Made by a program: the position numbers and the translations under genes. Below are positions 46,904 through 57,563 of a stretch of DNA of 64,000 nucleotides, in pieces (within the stretch, counting starts at the first letter, position 1; every line of letters begins with the position of its first letter). The DNA is taken from positions 1 to 64,000 of the forward strand of contig ARRA01000006.1 of the NCBI GenBank assembly GCA_000384935.1. The letters run 5' to 3'. The stretch comes from a gamma proteobacterium SCGC AAA076-P13. Its GTDB lineage: Bacteria; Pseudomonadota; Gammaproteobacteria; Magnimaribacterales; D2472. The notes beneath the pieces are model-generated. The model did not search any database. It was not told the DNA's origin and saw only the letters and a list, made by a program, of their open reading frames with translations.

Positions 46904-49039
46904 CTACTCTGCTTCTTTATCTTCCTCTGAAGATTCTTCTTTAGATTCTTCTTTTGCTGCTAAAGCTTTAACAGATAATTTCATTTTACCTCTATCAAAA
47001 CCAATAAGTTTTACATCTATTTCTTGGCCTTCTGAAAGAACCTTACTTACATCCTCTGTTCTTTCGTGAGCAATTTCAGATATATGAAGTAAGCCATCTT
47101 TACCTGGTAGAATATTTACAAAAGCGCCAAAGTCTACAATCTTAACGACTGTTCCTTTATAAACTTTATCTAATTCTGGCTCTTCCAAGATACCTTCAAT
47201 AATTTCCAAGCATTCTTGCATTGATGTTTGATTCTGCCCAAAAACAGATACAGTTCCATCGTCACTAACATCTACAGTAGCACCAGTTTTTTCTTGCATA
47301 CCTTTTATGACTGCGCCACCTTTACCGATGATTTCTTTAATTTTATCTTTATTAACCATGAATGTTTTCATTGCAGGAGCATTCTCAGATAGCTCTTTTG
47401 GTGCTGATATAGCTTCATTCATTATTCCTAAAATATGATTGATAGCAGTTTTTGCTTTTGTTAAAGCAGACTCCATGATGTCAGCAGTTATTCCTTGAAT
47501 TTTTATATCCATTTGAAGAGCGGTTATTCCTGTAGCAGTTCCAGCAACTTTAAAGTCCATATCGCCAAGGTGATCTTCGTCACCGAGGATATCTGTTAGA
47601 ACAGCAAAGTCATCGCCTTCTTTAATTAAGCCCATAGCAATACCTGCAACTGGACTAGATAAAGGAACACCAGCGTCCATTAGTGATAAAGATGTACCAC
47701 AAACAGAAGCCATTGAACTAGAACCATTAGATTCTGTAATTTCAGAGACAACTCTCATTGTATAACCAAAATCTTCAACATCAGGCAGTACTGCTTTTAT
47801 TGCTCTCTTAGCTAAATTTCCATGGCCTATTTCTCTTCTTTTAGGCCCTAATGGCATACCAATCTCACCTACACTATATGCAGGGAAATTATAATGAAGC
47901 ATGAAATTATCAGTACTTTGGCCTTCTATTGATTCTATTCTTTGAGCATCTCTTGACGATCCTAGGGTTGCAACAACTATTGCTTGCGTTTCCCCTCTAG
48001 TAAATAAAGATGATCCATGAGCACTAGGCAGTACATCAGTCTCAATAAAAATTGGTCTGACAGTATCTGTATCTCTTCCGTCAATTCTAGGCTGATTGCT
48101 TAAAATATTTTTTCTTACAATATCTTTCTCAAGATTTTTAAAAGCGCCTAAAATTTTGCCAAGCTGAATTTCATCAGCGTCAGCATAGGATTCAACAATA
48201 CTATCTTTAATGACACCAATTGCTGCAGTTCTTTCTGATTTATCTTTAATAGTAAATGCATTAGTTATTTGGTCAGAGTACTTTTCAGTTAGCTCAGCAG
48301 AATAAACAGGAGTTTCTTCATCTGAACTTACTACCCAATCTTCTTTACCAGCTTTTTCTTTAAGTTCTGTACATGCCTTAATCACAGCTTGCATTTCTTG
48401 ATGACCAAATAAAACAGCTCCTAGCATTAAGTCCTCATTAAGCTCCTTAGCCTCAGACTCAACCATAAGAACAGCTTTTTCAGTTCCAGCGACAACCATA
48501 TCTAAATATGAATCTTCTAATTCTTCATATGATGGGTTTAAAACATAGTTTCCATCAACAAATCCAACTCTTGCCGCTCCCATTGGGCCATCAAATGGCA
48601 CTCCTGCAACGCATAAGGCAGCTGATGCACCAATCATTGATGCAATATCAGGGTTTTGCTCTTTACCGGATGACATGACAGTACAAAATATTTGTACTTC
48701 ATTTTTAAATCCTTCTGGGAAGAGAGGTCTAATTGGTCTATCTATTAACCTTGATGTTAAAGTTTCTCTTTCCGTAGGCCTGGCCTCTCTTTTAAAGAAC
48801 CCTCCAGGTATTGTTCCTGTTGCATAAAATTTTTCTTGATAAAAAACAGCTAGAGGGAAAAAATCCTTCTTTGGATCTGCCTCTTTTCTAGCAACAACTG
48901 TTGTTAAAACTACAAGATCTCCTATTGTTACAACAACTGCGGCAGTTGTTTGTCTTGCAACTTTATTTGTTTCTAATTTTACTAATTGATTTCCGTACTG
49001 AAATTCTACAGATGTAGATTCTAATTTATTATTTTCCAC
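46904..49039 (-). CDS. pnp: Polynucleotide phosphorylase
   Basis: 711 aa with two RNase PH domains, KH ([15 protein letters not shown]) and S1 domains. Confidence 0.98.
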   Translation of the reverse strand: MENNKLESTSVEFQYGNQLVKLETNKVARQTTAAVVVTIGDLVVLTTVVARKEADPKKDFFPLAVFYQEKFYATGTIPGGFFKREARPTERETLTSRLIDRPIRPLFPEGFKNEVQIFCTVMSSGKEQNPDIASMIGASAALCVAGVPFDGPMGAARVGFVDGNYVLNPSYEELEDSYLDMVVAGTEKAVLMVESEAKELNEDLMLGAVLFGHQEMQAVIKACTELKEKAGKEDWVVSSDEETPVYSAELTEKYSDQITNAFTIKDKSERTAAIGVIKDSIVESYADADEIQLGKILGAFKNLEKDIVRKNILSNQPRIDGRDTDTVRPIFIETDVLPSAHGSSLFTRGETQAIVVATLGSSRDAQRIESIEGQSTDNFMLHYNFPAYSVGEIGMPLGPKRREIGHGNLAKRAIKAVLPDVEDFGYTMRVVSEITESNGSSSMASVCGTSLSLMDAGVPLSSPVAGIAMGLIKEGDDFAVLTDILGDEDHLGDMDFKVAGTATGITALQMDIKIQGITADIMESALTKAKTAINHILGIMNEAISAPKELSENAPAMKTFMVNKDKIKEIIGKGGAVIKGMQEKTGATVDVSDDGTVSVFGQNQTSMQECLEIIEGILEEPELDKVYKGTVVKIVDFGAFVNILPGKDGLLHISEIAHERTEDVSKVLSEGQEIDVKLIGFDRGKMKLSVKALAAKEESKEESSEEDKEAE

Positions 49040-49063
49040 GATTTTCCTCTTTTATATTTATTA

Positions 49064-49333
49064 TTAACCTCTAAGCTTTAATTCTTTAATCACTTCTGCA
49101 TAACTTTCTGAATTCTTTCTTTTTAGATATGCTAAAAGTTTTCTTCTTAGATTAACCATCCTTATTAAACCCGTTCTTGAGTGATGGTCTTTTTTGTGTT
49201 CTTTAAAATGACTTTGTAGTTTATTGATATTTTCAGTTAATAAAGCTATTTGAACCTCTGGGGATCCAGTGTCGTTATCAGCTCTTTGAAATTTTCCAAC
49301 AATTTTTTCTTTTTCTTGTGATAGAAGTGCCAT
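49064..49333 (-). CDS. rpsO: Ribosomal protein S15 (uS15)
   Basis: [51 protein letters not shown]. Confidence 0.98.
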   Translation of the reverse strand: MALLSQEKEKIVGKFQRADNDTGSPEVQIALLTENINKLQSHFKEHKKDHHSRTGLIRMVNLRRKLLAYLKRKNSESYAEVIKELKLRG

Positions 49334-49420
49334 ATTTATAATCCTCGTTATACATATATTAATTGATGCAAACCTCGTATAACTAAAGTAAGCGTGCGAA
49401 TCTTATATCTTATTAGTCTT

Positions 49421-50260
49421 TTAAACAAGTCGTTTAAGCGCTAAGTAGCTATCTGTAATAGAACCTAGACCAAGAAATTTATGACCAGAATCATAAATTC
49501 TATAGAAATCATTTTCTTGATGGGCTATCTCAAGCTTACCACCGTTTGAAAATATTTTTGTTTCTTCCTCATTTAATTTAATTTCTTTAAAAAACTTAAA
49601 TGCACTTTCAATTGAAACCATCTCTTCTAAATTTAGCTCTGTAGGAATTTTTGATTTTTCTACATCAAACTCACCCTGCATAACTCTCTTTAAGGCCGAT
49701 AGATGACCTTTACTATTGAGATTATCTCCTAAATCTCTTGCTATAGATCTTATGTATGTACCTTTTGAGCAGTGCACTAAAAATCTGCAACTGTTACTTG
49801 CGTAACTAAAATTACTTACAGAATAAATATTTATTTTTCTTGGAGGTTTTGAAATGAATTCGCCTTCTCTTGCATATTTATATAAAGGTTTTCCTTTATG
49901 CTTTAAGGCAGAAAAAAATGGTGGATTTTGCAGAGATTCACCAAGAAATTTACTTAATTCTTGCTTGATATCAGTTTCTTTTGGAAGATAGCTAGAGCTC
50001 TCTATTACCTCGCCCATGGCATCGTCAGTATCAGTCTTAGCACCAAATGAAACCTCAGCTTCATATTTTTTATCAGATTCTAAAAAAAATGATGAGAATC
50101 TTGTCGCTCTATTTACAGCAAGAACCAAGAGCCCTTCTGCCATTGGGTCTAAAGTTCCAAGGTGACCAACTTTCTTTAATGAGAATAGTCTTTTGGTTTG
50201 TTGAACAACTTGATTTGAGCTGATGCCTTTTTCTTTAAAGGCTAAAAGAAACCCGTCCAT
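49421..50260 (-). CDS. truB: TruB, tRNA pseudouridine-55 synthase
   Basis: KVGHLGTLDPMAEGLLVLAVNRATRF; follows rbfA. Confidence 0.97.
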   Translation of the reverse strand: MDGFLLAFKEKGISSNQVVQQTKRLFSLKKVGHLGTLDPMAEGLLVLAVNRATRFSSFFLESDKKYEAEVSFGAKTDTDDAMGEVIESSSYLPKETDIKQELSKFLGESLQNPPFFSALKHKGKPLYKYAREGEFISKPPRKINIYSVSNFSYASNSCRFLVHCSKGTYIRSIARDLGDNLNSKGHLSALKRVMQGEFDVEKSKIPTELNLEEMVSIESAFKFFKEIKLNEEETKIFSNGGKLEIAHQENDFYRIYDSGHKFLGLGSITDSYLALKRLV

Positions 50261-50262
50261 TA

Positions 50263-50607
50263 TTAAAGATTTCTTAATAAATTCTCAATATTGTCTGAGT
50301 ATTCTACACTTTCATCAAATCTAAATTGTATGACTGGGACTCTTCTTATCTGCATTGTTTTAGATAACTTTGATCGGACCATTCCTGAGAACTTTTTTAG
50401 GACTTTGTTATCAATACTGCTTTTTTCTTTTTCTATAGATTCACCGATCATGGTATAAAAAACTGTAGCTATTCCAATATCATCAGAAACCTTTACCGCA
50501 GTAATGTTTAATTTTTGAAGGCGAGGATCTTTAGTTTCTTTATTAATTATTAAAGATATCTCTTTTCTGAGGAGGTCTGATATTTTGTCTGATCTAAGTG
50601 ATGGCAT
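50263..50607 (-). CDS. rbfA: RbfA ribosome-binding factor A
   Basis: Short protein, LLRKEISLIINKETKDPRLQKLNITAVKVSDD; between infB and truB. Confidence 0.94.
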   Translation of the reverse strand: MPSLRSDKISDLLRKEISLIINKETKDPRLQKLNITAVKVSDDIGIATVFYTMIGESIEKEKSSIDNKVLKKFSGMVRSKLSKTMQIRRVPVIQFRFDESVEYSDNIENLLRNL

Positions 50608-50616
50608 TAATGCTTG

Positions 50617-52896
50617 CTACATTGACTGTAATTCTTCTTTTCTTTCGTAGACTTCAATTTTATCGCCTGCTTTGATATCTTTGTAGTTTTTAATACCCAT
50701 TCCACACTCATTTCCATTTTTGACCTCGTTGACGTCTTCTTTGAATCTTCGAAGCGAGTCTAACTCACCCTCAAAAATAACAATCTCATCACGCAAAACT
50801 CTTACGGGTCTATTTCTAAGCACAGCGCCTTCAACAACATTACACCCAGCTATCTGACCAAATTTAGGAGAATTAAATACATCAAGAACCTCAGCAGTTC
50901 CAAGAATTTCTTCTTTTATTATTGGGTCTAGCAGACCAGTCATTCTTGCTTTAACATCATCAAGTAATTCATAAATAATACTGTGATAACTTAAAGGGAT
51001 GGACTCATCCTCAATGATTTTCTTGGCAGAGTTATCAGCACGAACATTAAACCCTAGAATAATTGAATCAACCGCAAGTGCTAAATTAGCATCTGATTCT
51101 GAAATACCACCCACTCCACTTGATACTATTTTTACTTTTGCAAGATCATTACTTAGATCATGAAGTGATGCTGTGATTGCTTCGCATGTTCCACCAACAT
51201 CAGTTTTTACAATTACATTTAAAATTTTCTTAGAAGATTCTTGGCCTAGATTTTCAAATAAATCACCAGCACTATCATCTTTTTGTTTTAAGAGTTTTCT
51301 TTCTTTTTCTTTATTTGTTCTGTACTCAGCTATCTCTCTTGCCTGTTTTTCATTATCTACAACTTGAAATTGGTCTCCAGCATTAGGGACGTTATTTAAA
51401 CCAAGTACTTCTATAGCTGCAGATGGCCCAGCTGTTTTGATCTTTGATCCATCACTGTTAATAATGCTCTTTATTTTTCCAATTGCATTTCCAGAAGCTA
51501 CTAAGTCTCCCACTTTAAGAGTTCCATTTTGTATTAGAAATGTTGCAACTGAACCTCTGAATTTATCTAACTCAGATTCGATAACAACCCCTTGAGCCGG
51601 TCCATCATGATGAGCCTTTAATTCAAGTAGTTCTGCTTCCAAGGATACGCTCTCCAAAAGTTGATCAACGCCAGTACCTTTTAAAGCAGATACTGGAACC
51701 ATTTGGGTAGTTCCGCCCCAGTCTTCTGGTGCAAGGTCTTTTGCTGCAAGGTCACCTTTTACTTTATCAACATCGGCGCCATCAAGATCAATCTTGTTTA
51801 TCGCAACTACAATGGATACTCCAGCAGCCTTTGCATGGTTAATTGCTTCTTCAGTTTGTGGCTTGATTCCATCATTAGCGGCAACTACAAGAATAACTAT
51901 ATCGGTAGTATTAGCACCCCTTGCTCTCATTGAAGAGAAAGCAGCATGTCCAGGAGTATCTATAAATGTTATCTTTCCTTTAGAAGTTTCAACTTCATAC
52001 GCACCAATATGCTGAGTAATACCTCCAGCCTCTCCATCAACAACTTTAGTTTTTCTAATAAAATCAAGAAGGGTCGTCTTACCGTGATCAACATGACCCA
52101 TAACAGTAATAACAGGTGATCTGGATTGAACTTCGTCTGAATAATTAATTAAATTTGCTAAATCTTCTTCGAAATTTTCTTCCTTTAATGCAATACCATT
52201 ATGTCCAATCTCTTCTACAACCAATATAGCTGTCTCTTGGTCAATAACATCATTTAAAGTGGCCATGACGCCAAGACCCATGAGGTTTTTTACTACAACA
52301 TTACCTTTGACTGCCATCAGTTTTGCTAATTCACCAACTTGAACGGTTGTTGGAACCTCTATGTCTTTTTTAATAACCTCTGTTGGGGCTTCAAATTTAT
52401 GCTTTGAGTCTTGAGAAAATGATCCTTCTCTTCTTTTATAAGCATTCACTGCGCTTGAAAGCTGATCTTTTACATTAACTTTAATTGCAGGTTTTACCGT
52501 ATCTGGTTTCTTAAATTTTTCTCTTTTCTTAATTTCTTCTTGCTTTAGCCTTGCTACTTCTTTTAATTGGTCTTCTCTTTTTCTTTGTTGTTCTTTTAAT
52601 TGTTCTGATGCAGCCGCTCTTTTTGCTTCTATATTGTCTGAGTAACTCTTTACAGTATCACCTTCTTTTAAAGATTTGCCTTTAGAAGTAACTGTTATGC
52701 CCGAACCAGATGTAACAGATTTTGCAGCAGGAGTACCTTTGCCACCTTTAAGAGACCTTAGAAGTGCCTGCTTATCAGATGCTGTTATTTCATCTGAGCT
52801 TTTTGAATGCGACAGCCCAGCATTCTTCATTCTTTCAATAAGAGCTGTATCAGATATTTTTAGAGTTTTAGCAAAATCTTTTACGGTAAGAGTCAA
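50617..52896 (-). CDS. infB: Translation initiation factor IF-2
   Basis: VMGHVDHGKTTLLDFIRKT, DTPGHAAFSSMRARGAN, NKIDL. Confidence 0.98.
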   Translation of the reverse strand: MTLTVKDFAKTLKISDTALIERMKNAGLSHSKSSDEITASDKQALLRSLKGGKGTPAAKSVTSGSGITVTSKGKSLKEGDTVKSYSDNIEAKRAAASEQLKEQQRKREDQLKEVARLKQEEIKKREKFKKPDTVKPAIKVNVKDQLSSAVNAYKRREGSFSQDSKHKFEAPTEVIKKDIEVPTTVQVGELAKLMAVKGNVVVKNLMGLGVMATLNDVIDQETAILVVEEIGHNGIALKEENFEEDLANLINYSDEVQSRSPVITVMGHVDHGKTTLLDFIRKTKVVDGEAGGITQHIGAYEVETSKGKITFIDTPGHAAFSSMRARGANTTDIVILVVAANDGIKPQTEEAINHAKAAGVSIVVAINKIDLDGADVDKVKGDLAAKDLAPEDWGGTTQMVPVSALKGTGVDQLLESVSLEAELLELKAHHDGPAQGVVIESELDKFRGSVATFLIQNGTLKVGDLVASGNAIGKIKSIINSDGSKIKTAGPSAAIEVLGLNNVPNAGDQFQVVDNEKQAREIAEYRTNKEKERKLLKQKDDSAGDLFENLGQESSKKILNVIVKTDVGGTCEAITASLHDLSNDLAKVKIVSSGVGGISESDANLALAVDSIILGFNVRADNSAKKIIEDESIPLSYHSIIYELLDDVKARMTGLLDPIIKEEILGTAEVLDVFNSPKFGQIAGCNVVEGAVLRNRPVRVLRDEIVIFEGELDSLRRFKEDVNEVKNGNECGMGIKNYKDIKAGDKIEVYERKEELQSM

Positions 52897-52917
52897 AATA
52901 TAATTCCTTTTTATTTT

Positions 52918-54384
52918 TTAATTAAACCAATGCTCACGAGCTTTCATAATCATTTTAGATGCATTGTCTGAAGAGATTTCAATAATGTCTTGTAATTCAT
53001 CTACAGCTAACTCAGCTAAATCATCCTTATTTTTAATTCCTTTATTAGATAACTTTTGAATGTCCTCTTCTTCTAAGTTGAGATCAGTAAGAGATTCAAC
53101 ATTGTCCTCTTCTTCAGTTATAGCTCCCATTGCCTCCATTAAAGCTGCATCTTCTGCAGCACCTTTAACTCTAGCGATTTCACTATCATCTTCAATAAAG
53201 GATTTGAACAATGAATCATCTGCATATGCTATGTCATCAAATGAGGATAACCCTAAGGATGCAATTTGTTCAGCTATTTCATCAGAAACTTCCAAGCTGG
53301 CTGTAAGTTTCGCTAAAAATTCAGTTTCATCGACTTTAACTTTTGCCTCAGCCTCTTCACTACTAACAATATTAAGCTCCCATCCAACTAGTTTAGATGC
53401 CAATCTAATGTTCTGACCTCTTGAACCAATTGCTAAAGCAAGGTTATCTTGATTAACAGCTATATCCATTGATCTTGAGTCCTCATCCATAACAATGGAC
53501 TCAACCTTAGCTGGTACTAGAGCATTAATAACAAGCTGAGCGGGATTATCATCATAAATAATGATATCTATTCTTTCATTTCCTAATTCAGCAGAGACAG
53601 CCTGAACCCTAGAACCCCTCATACCAACACATGCTCCTACTGGATCAATTCTTCCATCATTTGTTTTGACAGCTATTTTAGATCTAGATCCTGCATCTCT
53701 CGCAACACCTCTGATTTCAATAATGTCCTCATTTATTTCCGGAACTTCTATGCTAAAAAGTTCTGTGACCATTTCAGGACACGATCTGTTTAGCATTAAC
53801 TGAGGACCCCTACCTTCAACTTCTTGAATTTGAAGTATGGCTCTTATTCTATCGTTAATTTTATATATCTCACCTGGCATCAACCTGTCTCTTGGGAGAA
53901 TAGCTTCAGCATCATAGGCAATATCAACAATGATATTATCTCTGGTAACTCTTTTTACAGTTCCATTAACAAGTTGATTATTTTGATTTTTGAACTGGGA
54001 TACAACTTTTTCCCTTTCAGCCTCTCTAACCTTTTGAAGCATAACCTGTCTAGCTGCTTGTGTTTCAATCCTTCCAAAAGGTACATTTTCTTGCTGCTCT
54101 GTATGTATATCTCCTAATTGAAGATTGGATGCTGCCTCTGTTGTGTGGGTCTCTAAGTGATATTCTTCATCAGTCTCATCAAAAACTAACCAATTCCTAT
54201 GTGTAGAATACTCCCCTGTATCTCTATCAATCTTGACAATCAATTCCGCATCTTCATGGAAATGTCTCTGAGAGGCAGAGGCTATTGCCACTTCTATAGC
54301 CGAAAAAATTATATTTTTATCTAGTCCCTTTTCAGTAGATACTGAATCAACAACCCCTAATATTTCATTACTTTGCATAACCAC
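52918..54384 (-). CDS. nusA: NusA transcription elongation factor
   Basis: S1-KH domains (DPVGACVGMRGSRVQAVSAELGNERIDII, LAIGSRGQNIRLASKLVGWELNI) plus C-terminal helical repeats. Confidence 0.97.
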   Translation of the reverse strand: MVMQSNEILGVVDSVSTEKGLDKNIIFSAIEVAIASASQRHFHEDAELIVKIDRDTGEYSTHRNWLVFDETDEEYHLETHTTEAASNLQLGDIHTEQQENVPFGRIETQAARQVMLQKVREAEREKVVSQFKNQNNQLVNGTVKRVTRDNIIVDIAYDAEAILPRDRLMPGEIYKINDRIRAILQIQEVEGRGPQLMLNRSCPEMVTELFSIEVPEINEDIIEIRGVARDAGSRSKIAVKTNDGRIDPVGACVGMRGSRVQAVSAELGNERIDIIIYDDNPAQLVINALVPAKVESIVMDEDSRSMDIAVNQDNLALAIGSRGQNIRLASKLVGWELNIVSSEEAEAKVKVDETEFLAKLTASLEVSDEIAEQIASLGLSSFDDIAYADDSLFKSFIEDDSEIARVKGAAEDAALMEAMGAITEEEDNVESLTDLNLEEEDIQKLSNKGIKNKDDLAELAVDELQDIIEISSDNASKMIMKAREHWFN

Positions 54385-54850
54385 TTTCCTTCATCAATTT
54401 ATCAAAATTTGGATCTAAACGACATATATCTATATCACTAAAATCTAATTTATATTCAAGCTTACCTGACTCTATAAGAAAAAATTCTTCATTACAATCA
54501 ACAAGCGTTCCGTTAATATTCTTAATACCATCCAAAGGTTCTCTTAATTTAACCTTAAGATCTTCCCCTAAAAAATCTAAAAGCTGGCTCTGTTTAAAAA
54601 ATCTTCTTTCAATACCAGGAGTAGATACTTCTAATACATAGTCTTCTCCAAGAGAAGAGTCTAAATCTATTTCATAATTAAGATCTCTTGAAACATTCTC
54701 ACAGTCTTCAATGTTTGCTCCTTCGCCTGAGTCTATATATATTCTTAAAGTAGGCCTTCTCTTACCTCTTAGAATTTCAATACCCCATAGGAAACAATTA
54801 TGTCTTTTTATAACAGGCTCAACAATTATCTCTATTTCATCTTTAACCAT
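54368..54850 (-). CDS. rimP: RimP ribosome maturation factor
   Basis: LRIYIDSGEGANIEDCENVSRDL, YVLEVSTPGIERRFF; start set to ATG 54850. Confidence 0.95.
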   Translation of the reverse strand: MVKDEIEIIVEPVIKRHNCFLWGIEILRGKRRPTLRIYIDSGEGANIEDCENVSRDLNYEIDLDSSLGEDYVLEVSTPGIERRFFKQSQLLDFLGEDLKVKLREPLDGIKNINGTLVDCNEEFFLIESGKLEYKLDFSDIDICRLDPNFDKLMKESGYAK

Positions 54851-54860
54851 TTTTTTACAC

Positions 54861-54889
54861 AAAAAAGGGGCATATGCCCCACAAAAAAA
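54861..54889 (-). terminator. Hairpin GGGGCATATGCCCC followed by T6 between tRNA-fMet and rimP
   Basis: 14-bp perfect palindrome at 54867-54880 flanked by A/T runs; rho-independent terminator or attenuator geometry. Confidence 0.7.
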
Positions 54890-54899
54890 ATATATTACG

Positions 54900-54976
<77 letters not shown>

Positions 54977-54991
54977 ACGCAGCGAGTGTGA

Positions 54992-55021
54992 AGTGTAATG
55001 AAATTAGGTGTGTTTGGTCAA
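54992..55021 (-). promoter_or_regulatory. Candidate promoter for tRNA-fMet (rimP-nusA-infB operon)
   Basis: Reverse strand TTGACC - 18 bp - TACACT just upstream of the tRNA. Confidence 0.4.
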
Positions 55022-55034
55022 GTGTAATATTTTT

Positions 55035-55063
55035 TTAATATTTAAAAAATATCTTGTTATAAT
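55035..55063 (+). promoter_or_regulatory. Candidate promoter for tRNA-Leu
   Basis: TTAATA - 17 bp - TATAAT ending 15 bp upstream of the tRNA 5' end. Confidence 0.5.
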
Positions 55064-55078
55064 CTTGAAAAAATATTA

Positions 55079-55165
55079 GCCGAAGTGGTGGAATTGGTAG
55101 ACACGCTAGCTTGAGGGGTTAGTGAGCGAAAGCTCGTGCGGGTTCAAGTCCCGCTTTCGGCACCA
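55079..55165 (+). tRNA. tRNA-Leu (anticodon GAG), CCA encoded
   Basis: GCCGAAGTGGTGGAATTGGTAGACACGCTAGCTTGAGGGGTTAGTGAGCGAAAGCTCGTGCGGGTTCAAGTCCCGCTTTCGGCACCA with long variable arm. Confidence 0.97.
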
Positions 55166-55176
55166 ATATTTATTAT

Positions 55177-55488
55177 TTATTCGACAGGAACTTCGTCTGT
55201 TGGAACCTCAAGAACAGAAGCTTCTTGATCAGAAATATCAAATATTTCTGATGAATTCTGATTTTTATAGATATAAGCCAAGGCCATAGTTAATACCAAC
55301 CAGACAGCCACTAATCCATATGTAAGTTTACCTAAGAAATCTGATGGGCCTAGCGCTCCAAACATAGAGTTAGATGATCCGCCACCAAAAGCAGATCCCA
55401 AATCAGAACCCTTGCCTTGTTGTAATAAAACTAGAGCAATTATTGCTATTGCTAAGACTATACATACCACTTTAATTAGAACTATCAT
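55177..55488 (-). CDS. secG: SecG preprotein translocase subunit
   Basis: LLQQGKGSDLGSAFGGGSSNSMFG motif, two TMs. Confidence 0.96.
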   Translation of the reverse strand: MIVLIKVVCIVLAIAIIALVLLQQGKGSDLGSAFGGGSSNSMFGALGPSDFLGKLTYGLVAVWLVLTMALAYIYKNQNSSEIFDISDQEASVLEVPTDEVPVE

Positions 55489-56228
55489 TTTCTTTTTACC
55501 TTTCTATAAATTTTTACTATATCTGCAAAGGAGTTAGCTTTTAAAGATGCTCCACCAATCAAAGCACCATCAATATTTATTTCACCAAAAAAACCTTCTG
55601 CATTTTCATGACTAACACTACCACCATATATAACTTTTGGTTCTATATTATTTGCAGGTAAGGATTGTACAACATCTTTAATGAATTCGTGAATGGAGTT
55701 TATATCTTTTGGAGTTGGGGTGTTACCTGTACCTATCGCCCATATTGGTTCATAAGCTATAGCCACCTTATCAATAAGCTCAATACCAGATAATGCACTT
55801 ATGAGCTGATTTTTTAAAAAATCTCTTGTTTTTCTGCCTTTAAGGCATTCCTCAGACTCGCCGATACATAATATCGGTTTAATTCCATTGCTAAGAGTAG
55901 CCTTAATCTTAGTTTTAATAAGAGCATCATCCTCATTGAATAGATGTCTTCTTTCTGAATGGCCTAACAAAGAAAAGGTGCACCCAGCATCTGAGGCCAT
56001 AGATGCAGAAATTGAGCCAGTTCGTGCTCCACCACTAAAATCAATATCTTGAAGACCAACTTCTAAATTTGAATCTTCAAATATTTTTTGAATTTGAGTA
56101 AAGTGTATGTGAGATGGGGCTATGCCGATGTCTAAAAACTCATCATTTGAAAAAATTTGAGTTAATTCTTTATGCCAAGCTATGTTTGAGGTAAAACCCC
56201 CATTAGCTTTCCAGTTAGCAATAATCAT
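55485..56228 (-). CDS. tpiA: Triosephosphate isomerase
   Basis: IIANWKANG, LLGHSERR, AYEPIWAIGTG, IYGGSV. Confidence 0.97.
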   Translation of the reverse strand: MIIANWKANGGFTSNIAWHKELTQIFSNDEFLDIGIAPSHIHFTQIQKIFEDSNLEVGLQDIDFSGGARTGSISASMASDAGCTFSLLGHSERRHLFNEDDALIKTKIKATLSNGIKPILCIGESEECLKGRKTRDFLKNQLISALSGIELIDKVAIAYEPIWAIGTGNTPTPKDINSIHEFIKDVVQSLPANNIEPKVIYGGSVSHENAEGFFGEINIDGALIGGASLKANSFADIVKIYRKVKRK

Positions 56229-56231
56229 AAA

Positions 56232-57554
56232 TTAAAGTTTAGATTCTATTAAAGATATAATGTCTTTTGCATACTTACTAGCAACTTTTTCTTCTGGAGC
56301 CTCGACCATTACTCTGATCTTATTTTCGGTACCTGATGGTCGTACAAGCACTCTTCCAACAGTAATATCAGATTCAACAGTCTTAATAAAATCTATTATG
56401 TCTTTATCGTTAATTACATCTTTATTGGTTACTTTTACTGCATGATTAATTTGTGGCATCTTTGTGAAATTTGCTAAAACCTCTGAGGGATCTTTTTCGA
56501 GAATCAATAATGATGATATAACTTTTAAAGCCGCAATAGTTCCGTCACCGGTACTAATTAGATCTTTGCATATGATATGACCAGAGGTTTCTCCACCAAG
56601 AAGCCAACCATTTTTAGCCAATAACTTGCTAACATATTTATCACCAACATCAGCTCTTTTAAAATCATAACCAAGCTTTTTAATTCCATCTTCAAGGCCT
56701 AGGTTACTCATCAAAGTTCCAACAACTCCAGACCAAGCTCCTACTCTATTTGGGTTTGAAAAAGCTAATATATATAAAAGATCGTCACCATCGAGAATGT
56801 TGCCTTCTTTGTCGATCAAGATAACCCTATCGCCATCTCCATCTAAAGATATCCCAAAATCAGCTCTTTGCTTAATGACTTCTTTTTGGACTAATTCAGG
56901 GTGAGTAGAGCCACATCCGTCATTAATATTATATCCATCGGGATTTATACCAATAGATATAACTTCAGCTCCAAGCTCTTCGAATACACTTGGGCTTACT
57001 TTATAACAGGCTCCATTTGCACAATCTAAAACAACTCTAAGAGATGAAAACGAAATATTTGAAGGTACTGTAGACTTACAAAATTCAATATATCTTGCTC
57101 CAGCTTCATCAAATCTTGAAGCCTTACCAAGATCTTCTGTCTTTACAGGCTTTAAATCACCATTAAGAATTTTTTCAATTTTAAGCTCTAATTCTCTCGA
57201 TAATTTTTCACCATCTGAATTAAATATTTTAATTCCATTGTCCAAAAAATCATTATGGGAAGCGCTTATAACAACACCAAACTTTTGCCTAAGGGACCGT
57301 GTTAAATATGCAACACCTGGGGTTGGTAATGGGCCACACAAACTAACATTTACTCCGGCAGCTATAAAGCCAGCCTGAAGTGCTGATTCAAGCATGTATC
57401 CTGAAACTCGGGTGTCTTTACCAATCATGACAGTATTCCATCCCTGCTCTTTCATGACTATGCCAGTAGCATGGCCAATCCGGAGACATGCCTCGGGAGT
57501 TATATGAGTCTCTACAGGACCCCTAATACCATCTGTACCAAATTTTAAATTCAT
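56232..57554 (-). CDS. glmM: Phosphoglucosamine mutase
   Basis: FGTDGIRG, GVVISASHNDFLDNGIK, LDGDGDRVILID. Confidence 0.97.
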   Translation of the reverse strand: MNLKFGTDGIRGPVETHITPEACLRIGHATGIVMKEQGWNTVMIGKDTRVSGYMLESALQAGFIAAGVNVSLCGPLPTPGVAYLTRSLRQKFGVVISASHNDFLDNGIKIFNSDGEKLSRELELKIEKILNGDLKPVKTEDLGKASRFDEAGARYIEFCKSTVPSNISFSSLRVVLDCANGACYKVSPSVFEELGAEVISIGINPDGYNINDGCGSTHPELVQKEVIKQRADFGISLDGDGDRVILIDKEGNILDGDDLLYILAFSNPNRVGAWSGVVGTLMSNLGLEDGIKKLGYDFKRADVGDKYVSKLLAKNGWLLGGETSGHIICKDLISTGDGTIAALKVISSLLILEKDPSEVLANFTKMPQINHAVKVTNKDVINDKDIIDFIKTVESDITVGRVLVRPSGTENKIRVMVEAPEEKVASKYAKDIISLIESKL

Positions 57555-57563
57555 AAGAAAAGA

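Noticed and set aside
53060-53416. 118-aa Ser-rich forward ORF inside nusA
   Set aside because: Antisense of the Asp/Glu-rich nusA C-terminus, which gives Ser/Leu/Ile-rich shadows.
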